From Nocardioides pocheonensis (GTDB lineage Bacteria; Actinomycetota; Actinomycetes; Propionibacteriales; Nocardioidaceae): DNA of 64,000 bases. Shown here piece by piece: positions 9,055 to 16,602 of the stretch. Each line of letters begins with the position of its first letter. Position 1 is the first letter of the stretch. The notes below the pieces were generated by a model, which was not told the origin of the DNA, did no database searches, and saw only the letters and a list, made by a program, of their open reading frames with translations. The position numbers and the translations under genes are program-made. The stretch is taken from contig NZ_RJSF01000040.1 in NCBI RefSeq assembly GCF_003725535.1, forward strand, positions 843,507 to 907,506, in the 5' to 3' direction.

Positions 9055-9663
9055 GTGCTGCTCACCTTCCTTGCCTTCGTCGGCGCCGCGACGCTGATCG
9101 TCCTGCTTCCGGGGCCGGACACGTTGGTGGTGGTGCGCAGCATCCTCAAGGGCGGCCGACGGCAGGGGACCCTCACCGCGCTGGGCAACCTGTGCGGCCT
9201 GTCCGTGTGGGTGGCCGCGGCGGCGTTCGGCCTCGCCGCGATGCTCGAGGCCAGCGAGGTCGGGTACGCCGTGCTGAGGATCGTCGGCGCCTGCTACCTG
9301 GTCCTCCTCGGGGTCCAGGCATGGCGGTCGCGCGGCCGGGTGGCCCAGCCGGAGTCGGCCCGGCGCGGGATCCTGGGCACCGGCTTCCGGGCCGGGGTCC
9401 TGACGAACCTGCTCAACCCCAAGGTCGGCGTGTTCTTCGTGACCTTCCTGCCCGGGTTCGTGCCCCAGGGTGCCTCGGTGCTCTGGACGACGCTGCTCTT
9501 CGGCGGGATCTTCATCCTGCTGACCGCGCTGTACTGGGTGCTCCTGCTCGGGCTCGCCGGCCGCGTCACGGCCTGGATGAACACCCCGGCGATCCGACGG
9601 CGCCTGGACGCGGCGACCGCGGCCGTGCTGGTCGGGTTCGGGCTGCGGCTCGCCACCGAGTAG
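9055..9663 (+). CDS. LysE/RhtB family exporter
   Basis: This 202-residue inner-membrane protein has about six hydrophobic segments and the family's N-terminal signature GPDTLVVVRSILKGGRRQG, with a TNLLNPKVGVFF block in the middle. Members export amino acids or other small cationic or neutral metabolites. The substrate is not predictable. The start is a GTG just after the palindrome. No functional link to the steroid genes is evident. Confidence 0.9.
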   Translation: MLLTFLAFVGAATLIVLLPGPDTLVVVRSILKGGRRQGTLTALGNLCGLSVWVAAAAFGLAAMLEASEVGYAVLRIVGACYLVLLGVQAWRSRGRVAQPESARRGILGTGFRAGVLTNLLNPKVGVFFVTFLPGFVPQGASVLWTTLLFGGIFILLTALYWVLLLGLAGRVTAWMNTPAIRRRLDAATAAVLVGFGLRLATE

Positions 9664-9713
9664 CCCACGCCCCGCCCCGAACCTCGGAATCTCGAAGGTC
9701 GTACGCTCGCCGC

Positions 9714-10142
9714 ATGCTCCTGCCGAAGGCGCCTGACCTCGGCCTGTTGCTCGTGCGCACGGACTACTCCGACGACGCCGCCTGGCAGCGGGCGGTGGCC
9801 GCGGTGACAGCCGTGTATCCCGGTGACGCCTTCGAGCGCCTGGGAGCGAACCTCCAGCCCGTCGAGTCCCCCGAGCTGGCCGACCTCACCCCGGAGCAGC
9901 TGGTGCGCCTTCCTCGCCAGGACTACCTCGGCGAGCTGGCGGTCGCCGACGCACGCACCATGCGCGACCAGACGGTGCTCTTCGTCGACCTGAACGAGTT
10001 CAACGAGCAGGTCGGTCGCACCTTCCGGGCGGTCCCGCGCGAGGTCGAGGCGATCGTGGCGAACCTCTCGATCGCCAACATGGACTTCTTCGAGTTCGCC
10101 GACAACGCGGATCCGGACGGCGTCTTCCGAGGGTTCCGGTGA
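9714..10142 (+). CDS. DUF6924-like small protein
   Basis: This 142-residue soluble protein begins MLLPKAPDLGLLLVRTDYSD and contains a VLFVDLNEFNEQVGRTFR strand-helix and an acidic tail (FFEFADNADPDG). It resembles the actinobacterial DUF6924 family in length and in its opening LLVRTDYSDDAAW. I assign that from memory and with caution. There is no catalytic motif, signal peptide or membrane segment. The start ATG lies 50 bases after lysE. Its function is unknown. Confidence 0.7.
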   Translation: MLLPKAPDLGLLLVRTDYSDDAAWQRAVAAVTAVYPGDAFERLGANLQPVESPELADLTPEQLVRLPRQDYLGELAVADARTMRDQTVLFVDLNEFNEQVGRTFRAVPREVEAIVANLSIANMDFFEFADNADPDGVFRGFR

Positions 10143-10203
10143 TGACGCCCATTTGCTGAAACCGCCGGTAGCAGGAAAACCCCGGCGTGAGTACGGTCAC
10201 GCC

Positions 10204-11691
10204 ATGGTCGTCCCCTCCCAGGCACCGTCGCGGCAGGCTGCCCGTCGTCTGCTCGTCGTCCTCGCTCTCCTCCTCGTCCTCGGCGCCGGCTGGGCCACGA
10301 CCGGGAGCGTCGGTGCCGCGGGTCCCGCGACGGCGCCGTCGGTCCCCACCGCCCGCTGCGGACCCGGGTCACTCCCCGAGACCTCGATCCAGGGGCGCGT
10401 GCCGAAGGCCGACTACCTGTCCGGCCGAGCCGCCCAGGGCTACCGGTGCAACACTGCGGAGGTCGCGCACCAGGGCAGCTCGGGCGGCTTCAAGACGCTG
10501 CGCTACACCGACGCGCAGGGCGACACCTGTGCGTTCTACGACTCCACGCTGCTGATCGGGCGCGACGTGGTGGCCAACCTGCTGTCGGGTGACGGGCAGG
10601 GCGTGGTCGTCCTGGACATGAGCGACCCGGCCCATCCGCGGCGTACCGCGAACCTGACGACGCCGGCGATGCTCACCCCGCACGAGTCGCTGCTGGTGAA
10701 CCAGCCGCGCGGCCTGCTGGTCGCGGAGATGGGCACCGCAGCCACCCTGCCCGGCATCCTCGACGTGTACGACGTCAAGACCGACTGCCGGCACCCACGG
10801 CGGCTGTCGACGACGTGGTCGGCGCTGTTCGGCCACGAGAGCGGGTTCGCCCCGGACGGGCGCACCTTCTACGCCTCGGGCACGGCCGCCGGGTTCGCGG
10901 CGATCGACCTGTCCGACCCGCGGCACCCGCGGACGCTGTTCCAGCGCCTGGGCGTGCAGTACCACGGCATGCGGCTCTCCGACGACGGCCGCACGCTGTA
11001 CGCCGCGAACCTCGGCACGCCGGGGCCGACCGGCATCACCGGCGGCGGGCTCCGGATCATCGACGTGAGCCAGATCCAGGACCGCGTCCCGCACCCGAAG
11101 GTCCCGACGCTCTCGACGCTCACCTGGCACGGCGTCTCGATCCCGCAGGTTGCCGAGCCCTTCACGCGGGCCGGCCACCAGTACCTCTTCGAGGTCGACG
11201 AGTTCGTCGACCTGTTCACGGCGAAGGCGGTCACCGACCTGAAGCACTCGCCGGTCGGTGCCGCCCGGATCATCGACGTCGACGACCCGCGCCACCCGGT
11301 GATCGTCTCCGACGTCCGGCTCGCCGTGCACCAGCCCGACGTGCACGCGGGCGAGCAGATGAAGGACCCGGGCGCCGCGTTCCCGGCACAGGGGTACGCC
11401 GCCCACTACTGCGGCGTGCCCACCCGCGACAACCCGAAGATCGCCGGGTGCTCGATGATCCTGTCCGGGCTTCGGCTGTTCGACATCCGCGACGTGCGGC
11501 ACCCGCGCGAGGTCGCGTACTTCAACCAGCCGGTCGTGAGGCCGACAAAGCCGACCTTCCTCGGCAGCGGCGCCTACGCGATGTCGCAGCCGGCCTGGGA
11601 CCCGGCGCACGACTCGGTCTGGTACACCGACTCGAACTCCGGGTTCTACGTCGTGCGCCTCACCAACGGGGTGGAACGGCTGCTTCGATAG
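10204..11691 (+). CDS. secreted LVIVD-repeat protein
   Basis: The 495-residue protein begins with an Arg-containing n-region and a hydrophobic stretch (RRLLVVLALLLVLGAGW) ending near an Ala-rich cleavage region, so it is probably secreted. The mature part carries repeated beta-strand units of the LVIVD type: VVVLDMSDPAHPRRTANL, AAIDLSDPRHPRTL, ARIIDVDDPRHPVIVSDV and LRLFDIRDVRHPREVAYF. These predict a beta-propeller. Several paired cysteines fit an extracytoplasmic location. I start at ATG 10204 so that the signal peptide is at the terminus. The 3' end overlaps the convergent RDD gene by 32 bases. Ligand and role are unknown. Confidence 0.85.
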   Translation: MVVPSQAPSRQAARRLLVVLALLLVLGAGWATTGSVGAAGPATAPSVPTARCGPGSLPETSIQGRVPKADYLSGRAAQGYRCNTAEVAHQGSSGGFKTLRYTDAQGDTCAFYDSTLLIGRDVVANLLSGDGQGVVVLDMSDPAHPRRTANLTTPAMLTPHESLLVNQPRGLLVAEMGTAATLPGILDVYDVKTDCRHPRRLSTTWSALFGHESGFAPDGRTFYASGTAAGFAAIDLSDPRHPRTLFQRLGVQYHGMRLSDDGRTLYAANLGTPGPTGITGGGLRIIDVSQIQDRVPHPKVPTLSTLTWHGVSIPQVAEPFTRAGHQYLFEVDEFVDLFTAKAVTDLKHSPVGAARIIDVDDPRHPVIVSDVRLAVHQPDVHAGEQMKDPGAAFPAQGYAAHYCGVPTRDNPKIAGCSMILSGLRLFDIRDVRHPREVAYFNQPVVRPTKPTFLGSGAYAMSQPAWDPAHDSVWYTDSNSGFYVVRLTNGVERLLR

Positions 11692-12493
11692 CCGCCTGGG
11701 AGTCGGCAGGGCCGACCCCCGACGGGCCGGGCCCACCCCCCGGTGGTTGAGCCTGCCGAAACCGGACCACGTTCGTGCGCGCGACCTTGTCGTGGAGGGC
11801 CTGCTTCTTGTCGTCCCAGAGCGGCCACAGGTCGTCGAGCAGCGTGAACACCCCGCAGAGCTGGCCGAGCAGCACGATCCCGACGCGCGCGAAGATCGCC
11901 CCCGCCGGCAGGTCGGGCGACTCGCGCCGGCGGACCCGCAGGCCGACGAGCAGCTTGCCGGGCGTCGCCTGCTTCCAGAGCAGGAAGACGATCTCGTAGA
12001 GGACCGCGATGCCGAGCACCGACAGCCAGAGTGCGATCCCCGGGCCGCTGGTGACATTGAAGACGTCCGGGGTGGGCGGCGCCGGAAGGCCGTGGTCCGC
12101 CGCGTAGTTGACGTCGTCCGCCCACTGTCGCAGCGAGTCCCACTGCGAGGCGATCACCGGGACGACCGCCAGGGCGTAGAGCGGGACCATGATGAAGCCG
12201 TCGAGCACGCGCGCGAGGACGCGCCACCACCAGCCGGCCAGCGGCACGCCGTCGGGAGTCGTCGCGAGCGGAGCGATGTACAGCGGCGGTGCGGGTGCGT
12301 ACGCCGCGTACGACGGGTAGGGCGGCGGCGCCGCTGCAGGCGACGGGGCCGGAGGGACGGCCGGAGGGACGGCCGGAGCCGGCGGCGCAGGGTCGTGGGT
12401 GTGCTCGGTCCAGCCGGTGCCGTCCCAGTAGCGCTGGCGCGCGGGATGGGTCTGCGCGGGGTCGGGGTACCAGCCGGCCGGGATCTGGGTCAT
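11660..12493 (-). CDS. RDD-family membrane protein with DUF2510 N-terminus
   Basis: The 277-residue protein begins with the short tryptophan motif GWYPDPAQTHPARQRYWDG (DUF2510-like) and a Pro/Ala-rich linker. An RDD domain follows (LAGWWWRVLARVLDGFIMVP, then two more hydrophobic segments and KQATPGKLLVGLRVRRRE). It is predicted to sit in the membrane; the RDD function is poorly known. Its ATG overlaps the fadD17 stop (ATGA). The C-terminus from about residue 244 (FRQAQPP) is read from a half copy of the palindromic repeat and from antisense of the convergent LVIVD gene, so the last ~34 residues look recently acquired. Confidence 0.85.
   Translation of the reverse strand: MTQIPAGWYPDPAQTHPARQRYWDGTGWTEHTHDPAPPAPAVPPAVPPAPSPAAAPPPYPSYAAYAPAPPLYIAPLATTPDGVPLAGWWWRVLARVLDGFIMVPLYALAVVPVIASQWDSLRQWADDVNYAADHGLPAPPTPDVFNVTSGPGIALWLSVLGIAVLYEIVFLLWKQATPGKLLVGLRVRRRESPDLPAGAIFARVGIVLLGQLCGVFTLLDDLWPLWDDKKQALHDKVARTNVVRFRQAQPPGGGPGPSGVGPADSQAAIEAAVPPRW
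11742..11763. repeat. palindromic repeat family, half copy C
   Basis: Only the right arm (ending GAGCCTGCCGAAACC) is intact; the left arm is replaced by unrelated C-rich sequence. It is inside the 3' end of the RDD gene, where it encodes FRQAQPP in the minus frame, and just downstream of the LVIVD gene stop. Confidence 0.85.
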
Positions 12494-14103
12494 GGCGCCG
12501 ATGCTTGCAGATGCCCGTACGCCGTGCCGCGCTCCTCCCGCTCCCAGGTGGTCGTGTCGGGGCCGGCGTCGATCCCGGTCGCCTGCAGCTCGCGCTTGAG
12601 CACCTTGTTGGTGGCCGTGCGGGGGAGTGCGTCCAGGATGCGCACGAACCGCGGCCAGGCCTTGGTGCCGAGGTCGGCCTGCGCCGCGAGGAACGCCTCC
12701 CACTCCTCCGGCGTGATCGTCCCGGTCGTCACCAGGGCGGCGACCAGCTGGTCCCCGGCGTGCGGGTCGGGCACGGCGTACACGGCCGCCTCGCTGACCG
12801 ACGGGTGCCGCAGCAGGATCCGCTCGATCGGCGCGGCCGCGAGGTTCTCGCCGTCGACCCGGAGCCAGTCGGCGGTGCGGCCGGCGTAGTACACCCAGCC
12901 CTCGGCGTCGCGGTAGGCCAGGTCGCCGCTCCAGTACATGCCACCGCGCATCCGCTCGGCGGTCGCGGCCTCGTCGTTGTAGTAGCCGGCGAACTGCCCG
13001 GTGCCCTGCGTGTTCACCAGCTCGCCGACGCAGTCGTCCAGGTTCGTCACACGCCCCTGTGCGTCGATCTCGGCGCGCGGGCACTCGGCTCCGGTCTCCG
13101 GGTCGAGCACCGCGACGCCGGGGAACGGCTGCCCGAGCGAGCCGGGCGGGGTGCCCTCGACCCGGCTGACCACGACGGCGTTCTCGGTCGAGCCGAAGCC
13201 GTCGATCACCACGCACCCGAAGCGGCGCGCGAACTCGATCGTGTCGCGCTCGCCGGCCTCGTTGCCGAAGACGATGCGCAGCGGGTTGTCCGCGTCGTCG
13301 GGCTGCTCGGGCGTGGCCAGGACGTAGGCGAGCGGCTTGCCCACGTAGTTCGCGTACGTCGCGGCGTACCGGCGCACGTCCGGGAGGAAGCCCGAGGCGC
13401 TGAACCGCTCCGCGAGCGCGATCGTCGCGCCGGTGACCAGCGCGGGGGCCCACCCGGCCATCACGGCGTTGGAGTGGAACAGCGGCATCGCGACGTAGTG
13501 CACGTCGTCGCGCGTGAGCCCGAGCCGCTCGGTGAGGTACCGGCCGGGATGGGAGACCTTCTCGTCTGTGATCCGGACGGCCTTCGGCTCGCCGCTGGTG
13601 CCGCTGGTGAAGATCAGCATGAACAGGCTGTCCGGGGTGGGCTCGGCGTGTGGGAGTGGCGGACCTGTGGTTTCGGCAGGCTCAACCACCGGTGGTCGAG
13701 CCTGCCGAAACCACGCGGCGTCGACCACTCGCACCCCGGCCAGGTCCAGCCCGTCCAGCAGGCCGGCGTGGGCGGGCTCGACCACGACCACCTGCGCGTC
13801 GGCCTTCCGGATGTCGGCCAGCAGGCCGGCGCCGCGGCGCGTGGTGTTGAGCCCGACCACGACGTGCGCGCCGAGCCCGGCCGCGGCGAGCTGGAAGGCC
13901 ATCTCCGGCGTGTTGTCCAGCAGGACGCCGACGTGGGGTGGCCTTGCCGGGTCCAGCAGGTCGGCGAGCGCGGCCGCCCGGGCGGCGGCGGTGGCGACGT
14001 ACTCCCGCCACGACCAGCGCCGGTCACCGGCCAGCAGCGCCGGTGCGTCGTCGTCGGCACGCGCGAGCAGCAGGTCCCGGAGCGTTGCGGGCGCGTCGAC
14101 CAT
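12490..14103 (-). CDS. fadD17: acyl-CoA synthetase FadD17 with in-frame repeat insertion
   Basis: The 537-residue ANL-family ligase has the AMP-binding loop IFTSGTSGEPKAV, FGSTENAVV and the later YRDAEGWVYYAGRTADWLRV hinge region. From memory the closest relative is mycobacterial FadD17 (about 500 residues), which activates 3-oxo-cholest-4-en-26-oate or C24 acids and is encoded next to fadE26-fadE27, as here. Between DPARPPHVGVLLDNTPEM and the AMP loop, residues ~131-145 (FRQARPPVVEPAETT) are encoded by a 44-bp palindromic repeat. This lies in a segment that is variable in the family, so the enzyme is probably still active. The stop overlaps the RDD start (ATGA); upstream it follows fadE27 by 9 bases. 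Confidence 0.92.
   Translation of the reverse strand: MVDAPATLRDLLLARADDDAPALLAGDRRWSWREYVATAAARAAALADLLDPARPPHVGVLLDNTPEMAFQLAAAGLGAHVVVGLNTTRRGAGLLADIRKADAQVVVVEPAHAGLLDGLDLAGVRVVDAAWFRQARPPVVEPAETTGPPLPHAEPTPDSLFMLIFTSGTSGEPKAVRITDEKVSHPGRYLTERLGLTRDDVHYVAMPLFHSNAVMAGWAPALVTGATIALAERFSASGFLPDVRRYAATYANYVGKPLAYVLATPEQPDDADNPLRIVFGNEAGERDTIEFARRFGCVVIDGFGSTENAVVVSRVEGTPPGSLGQPFPGVAVLDPETGAECPRAEIDAQGRVTNLDDCVGELVNTQGTGQFAGYYNDEAATAERMRGGMYWSGDLAYRDAEGWVYYAGRTADWLRVDGENLAAAPIERILLRHPSVSEAAVYAVPDPHAGDQLVAALVTTGTITPEEWEAFLAAQADLGTKAWPRFVRILDALPRTATNKVLKRELQATGIDAGPDTTTWEREERGTAYGHLQASAP
13669..13712. repeat. palindromic repeat family copy D inside fadD17
   Basis: The full 44-base element carries one arm mismatch (GGTGGTCGAG in place of GGTGGTTGAG) and lies wholly within the fadD17 reading frame without introducing a stop or frameshift. 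It supplies the peptide WFRQARPP-VVEPAETT. Confidence 0.95.
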
Positions 14104-14112
14104 CGGCAGCGG

Positions 14113-15231
14113 TCAGACGGGCTCGGCCGCGAGCAGCCGGCCCACCTTGCGCGCCTGGTCGGTCGTCCCGCCGAGCACGAACTCGTACAGCTTGGCCTCG
14201 GTGAAGTACCGGTGCGCCTCCCCGTCGAGGTCGATGCCGACGCCACCGTGCACGTGCACCGTGGTGTGCGCGATCCGGTGCCCGGCGTCGGCGGCCCACA
14301 GCTTGGCGGTCGCGATCTCCTTCTCCGCGGGCAGCCCCTCCTCGAGCCGCCAGGCGGCCTGCCACAGGGTGAGCTCGGCACCGAGGACGTCGATGTAGCC
14401 GTCCGCGAGCCGCTGGGAGACCGCCTGGAACGTGCCGATCGCGCGGCCGAACTGCTCACGGGTCCGGGCGTACTGCGCGGTGAGGTCGAGGGCACCCTTC
14501 ACGATGCCGAGCTGCATCGCGCAGGCCGCGACGGTGAGCCTCTGCTGGAGCCAGTCGACCACCTCGGTGCCGGCGCCGATCCCGCCCAGGACACGACCGG
14601 CCGGCACGGCCGCGCGGTCGAGCTCGAGGCGCGCCGTCACGTCGCCGTCGCTGACCCGCTGCGGCGTGACCGTCACACCCGCGTCGTCGGGGTGGACCAG
14701 GAAGGCGGTGACGCCGTCCGCCGTCTGCGCCGGTACGACGAACAGCTCGGCCAGCGTGCCGGCCGGCACGACGGTCTTCACGCCGGTGAGCAGCCATTGC
14801 TGGCCGTCGAAGTCCGCCTGCGTCGTGGGGTGGGCGGGCAGGTGCTCCCGCTCCTCGGCGACAGCCGTGGTGAGGATGGCGTGGCCGCTGCTGGCGCCCT
14901 CGAGCCACATCCCCTTGGCCGCGGCGTCGCCGAACTTCGCGATCGCCATCGCGGTGGGGAGGTGGCTGGCCAGCGGCACCGGTGCGACGTAGCGGCCGGC
15001 CTCGACGAGCACGCTGCACAGCTCCATCAGGCCCAGCCCGGAGCCGGCGAGGCTCTCGGGCAGGCAGAGCCCGAGCAGGCCGGCGTCACCGAGCCGGGCC
15101 CACAGGTCGGCGTCGAACCGGCCGTCGGGGCCGACGGCGGCCTTGAGCCGGTCGGGCGTGCACTCGTTCTTGAACACCATCGCGGCGAGCGCGGCGGCGT
15201 CGGTCTGGGTCTCGCTCAAGCTGAAGTCCAT
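14113..15231 (-). CDS. fadE27: steroid acyl-CoA dehydrogenase subunit FadE27 (ChsE5)
   Basis: The 372-residue acyl-CoA dehydrogenase-fold protein is divergent at the usual catalytic position. It contains YARTREQFGRAIGTFQAVSQ, RLADGYIDVLGAELTLWQAA and HVHGGVGIDLD. From memory it matches FadE27 of mycobacteria, which forms an alpha2beta2 heterotetramer with FadE26 (ChsE4-ChsE5) and dehydrogenates steroid side-chain CoA esters. Only the partner is expected to carry the catalytic base. I chose ATG 15229-15231 (MDFSLSE). The frame is open 13 codons further, but those codons (SLPKP...) come from a half palindromic repeat and are not family sequence. Confidence 0.92.
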   Translation of the reverse strand: MDFSLSETQTDAAALAAMVFKNECTPDRLKAAVGPDGRFDADLWARLGDAGLLGLCLPESLAGSGLGLMELCSVLVEAGRYVAPVPLASHLPTAMAIAKFGDAAAKGMWLEGASSGHAILTTAVAEEREHLPAHPTTQADFDGQQWLLTGVKTVVPAGTLAELFVVPAQTADGVTAFLVHPDDAGVTVTPQRVSDGDVTARLELDRAAVPAGRVLGGIGAGTEVVDWLQQRLTVAACAMQLGIVKGALDLTAQYARTREQFGRAIGTFQAVSQRLADGYIDVLGAELTLWQAAWRLEEGLPAEKEIATAKLWAADAGHRIAHTTVHVHGGVGIDLDGEAHRYFTEAKLYEFVLGGTTDQARKVGRLLAAEPV

Positions 15232-15253
15232 GGGGTTCTTCCTCGATCGAGGT

Positions 15254-15280
15254 GGTTTCGGCAGGCTCAACCACCGGTGG
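15254..15280. repeat. palindromic repeat family, half copy E
   Basis: The left arm GGTTTCGGCAGGCTCAACC plus the CACCGGTGG centre is present and the right arm is missing. It fills the gap between the fadE26 stop (15290) and the fadE27 start (15231). Confidence 0.9.
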
Positions 15281-15289
15281 GTGGTCGGG

Positions 15290-16492
15290 TCAGCGCTTCG
15301 CGGCGGGCAGGCCGAGGCCGACGTAGCCGATGATGTCTCGCTGGATCTCGTTGGTGCCGCCGCCGAAGGTCATCACCAGGGACGACCGGTAGAACCGCTC
15401 CAGCCGCCCGCGCAGCACGGCGCCGGGCGAGTCGGCGGCCACCACGGCCTCGGGACCGACGATCTCCATCAGCGACCGGTAGACCTCGGTGGCCAGCTCC
15501 GAGCCGTAGACCTTGGTCGCCGACGCGTGCGCGGGGGAGAGGTCCTCGGTCGCGGAGGCCAGCTTCCAGTTCAGCAGCTTCAGCATCTCGGCCCGGGCGT
15601 GCGCGCGGCCGAGCAGGACCTGGACCCACTCGGCGTCGATGACGCGGCTGCCGTCGGCGTTCTTGGTCTGCTGGGCCCATTCCTGCACCAGGTGCAGGGA
15701 GTGCTCGAGCGGGGCGGCCGAGGTCAGCGCGACCCGCTCGTGGTTGAGCTGGTTGGTCATCAGGGCCCAGCCGCCGTTGAGGTCGCCGACGAGGTTCTCC
15801 TTCGGCACGCGCACGTTGTCGTAGTACGTCGCGCTGGTGCTGACACCGGCGACGGTGTGCACCGGCGTGTAGGAGAAGCCCTCGGCGCTGGTCGGCACCA
15901 GGATCATCGAGAGGCCCTTGTGCCGGGGGAGGTCGGGATCGGTGCGGCAGGCGAGCCAGACGTAGTCGGCGTACTGGATCAGCGAGGTCCACATCTTCTG
16001 GCCGTTGATCACCCACTCGTCGCCCTCCAGCACCGCGCGGGTCTGGAGGCTGGCGAGATCGGTGCCGGACCCGGGCTCGGAGTAGCCGATCGAGAAGTGC
16101 ATCTCGCCCTGGAGGATCTTCGGGAGGATCTCCTCCTTCTGCGCGTCGGTGCCGAACCGCATGATCGTGGGGCCGACCGTGTTGAGCGTGAGGTAGGGGA
16201 TCGGCACGCCGGCGATCGCGGCCTCGTCGGTGAAGATCAGCTGCTCCATCATCGAGCGGTTCTGACCGCCGTACTCCTCGGGCCAGCCGATGCCGAGCCA
16301 GCCGTCCTGGCCGATCTGGCGGATCACCGACTTGTAGACGCTGGCGTCCCCGAACTCCCCGCCATCCTCATGGAAGTGGGCACCCGTGGCCTGGGACAGC
16401 CCGGCCCGGATCTCCGGGGTGACGAGCTCCGCGAAGTAGCTGCGCAGCTCGGCGCGGAGCCGCTCCTGCTCGTCGTTCAGTGCGATCCTCAT
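15290..16492 (-). CDS. fadE26: steroid acyl-CoA dehydrogenase subunit FadE26 (ChsE4)
   Basis: The 400-residue flavoprotein has the FAD-binding blocks MHFSIGYSEPGSGTDLASL and GQKMWTSLIQYADYVWLA. NQLNHERVAL supplies the Glu region expected to act as catalytic base. The C-terminus has TFGGGTNEIQRDIIGYVGLG, which closes the FAD site. From memory it follows mycobacterial FadE26 closely along its length. With FadE27 it should oxidise the steroid side-chain acyl-CoA. The start ATG 16492 faces kshA across a 110-base region with a KstR-like operator. It heads the minus operon fadE26-fadE27-fadD17-RDD. Confidence 0.94.
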   Translation of the reverse strand: MRIALNDEQERLRAELRSYFAELVTPEIRAGLSQATGAHFHEDGGEFGDASVYKSVIRQIGQDGWLGIGWPEEYGGQNRSMMEQLIFTDEAAIAGVPIPYLTLNTVGPTIMRFGTDAQKEEILPKILQGEMHFSIGYSEPGSGTDLASLQTRAVLEGDEWVINGQKMWTSLIQYADYVWLACRTDPDLPRHKGLSMILVPTSAEGFSYTPVHTVAGVSTSATYYDNVRVPKENLVGDLNGGWALMTNQLNHERVALTSAAPLEHSLHLVQEWAQQTKNADGSRVIDAEWVQVLLGRAHARAEMLKLLNWKLASATEDLSPAHASATKVYGSELATEVYRSLMEIVGPEAVVAADSPGAVLRGRLERFYRSSLVMTFGGGTNEIQRDIIGYVGLGLPAAKR

Positions 16493-16559
16493 GAAGTCAT
16501 CCTCACGCAGGTCTGGGGCCCGTGACGGGCGGCGGGGCTGGATTTGTCCCTCGCAAAAC

Positions 16560-16573
16560 TATAACCTGTTCTC
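16560..16573. promoter_or_regulatory. KstR-type operator between fadE26 and kshA
   Basis: TATAACCTGTTCTC fits TnnAACnnGTTnnA at 7 of 8 fixed positions; only the last A is C. It is 30 bases upstream of the kshA ATG and 68 bases upstream of fadE26, in the divergent promoter region. Confidence 0.78.
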
Positions 16574-16602
16574 GTTTTCAGTCACAGCCTTGGGAGGCAC
16601 CG

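Noticed and set aside
8580-10142. Apparent 520-residue plus-strand protein fusing several regions
   Set aside because: Only its last 142 codons (from 9714) are a real gene; the earlier part is a frame-shifted read of the flavoprotein and lysE.
15232-15270. Longer N-terminus for FadE27 (SLPKPPRSRKNP)
   Set aside because: These codons are read from the half palindromic repeat; homology starts at MDFSLSE.
12289-15333. 1014-codon plus-strand frame across RDD, fadD17 and fadE27
   Set aside because: Antisense shadow of three family-matching minus genes; its sequence is low-complexity Arg/Gly/Val.
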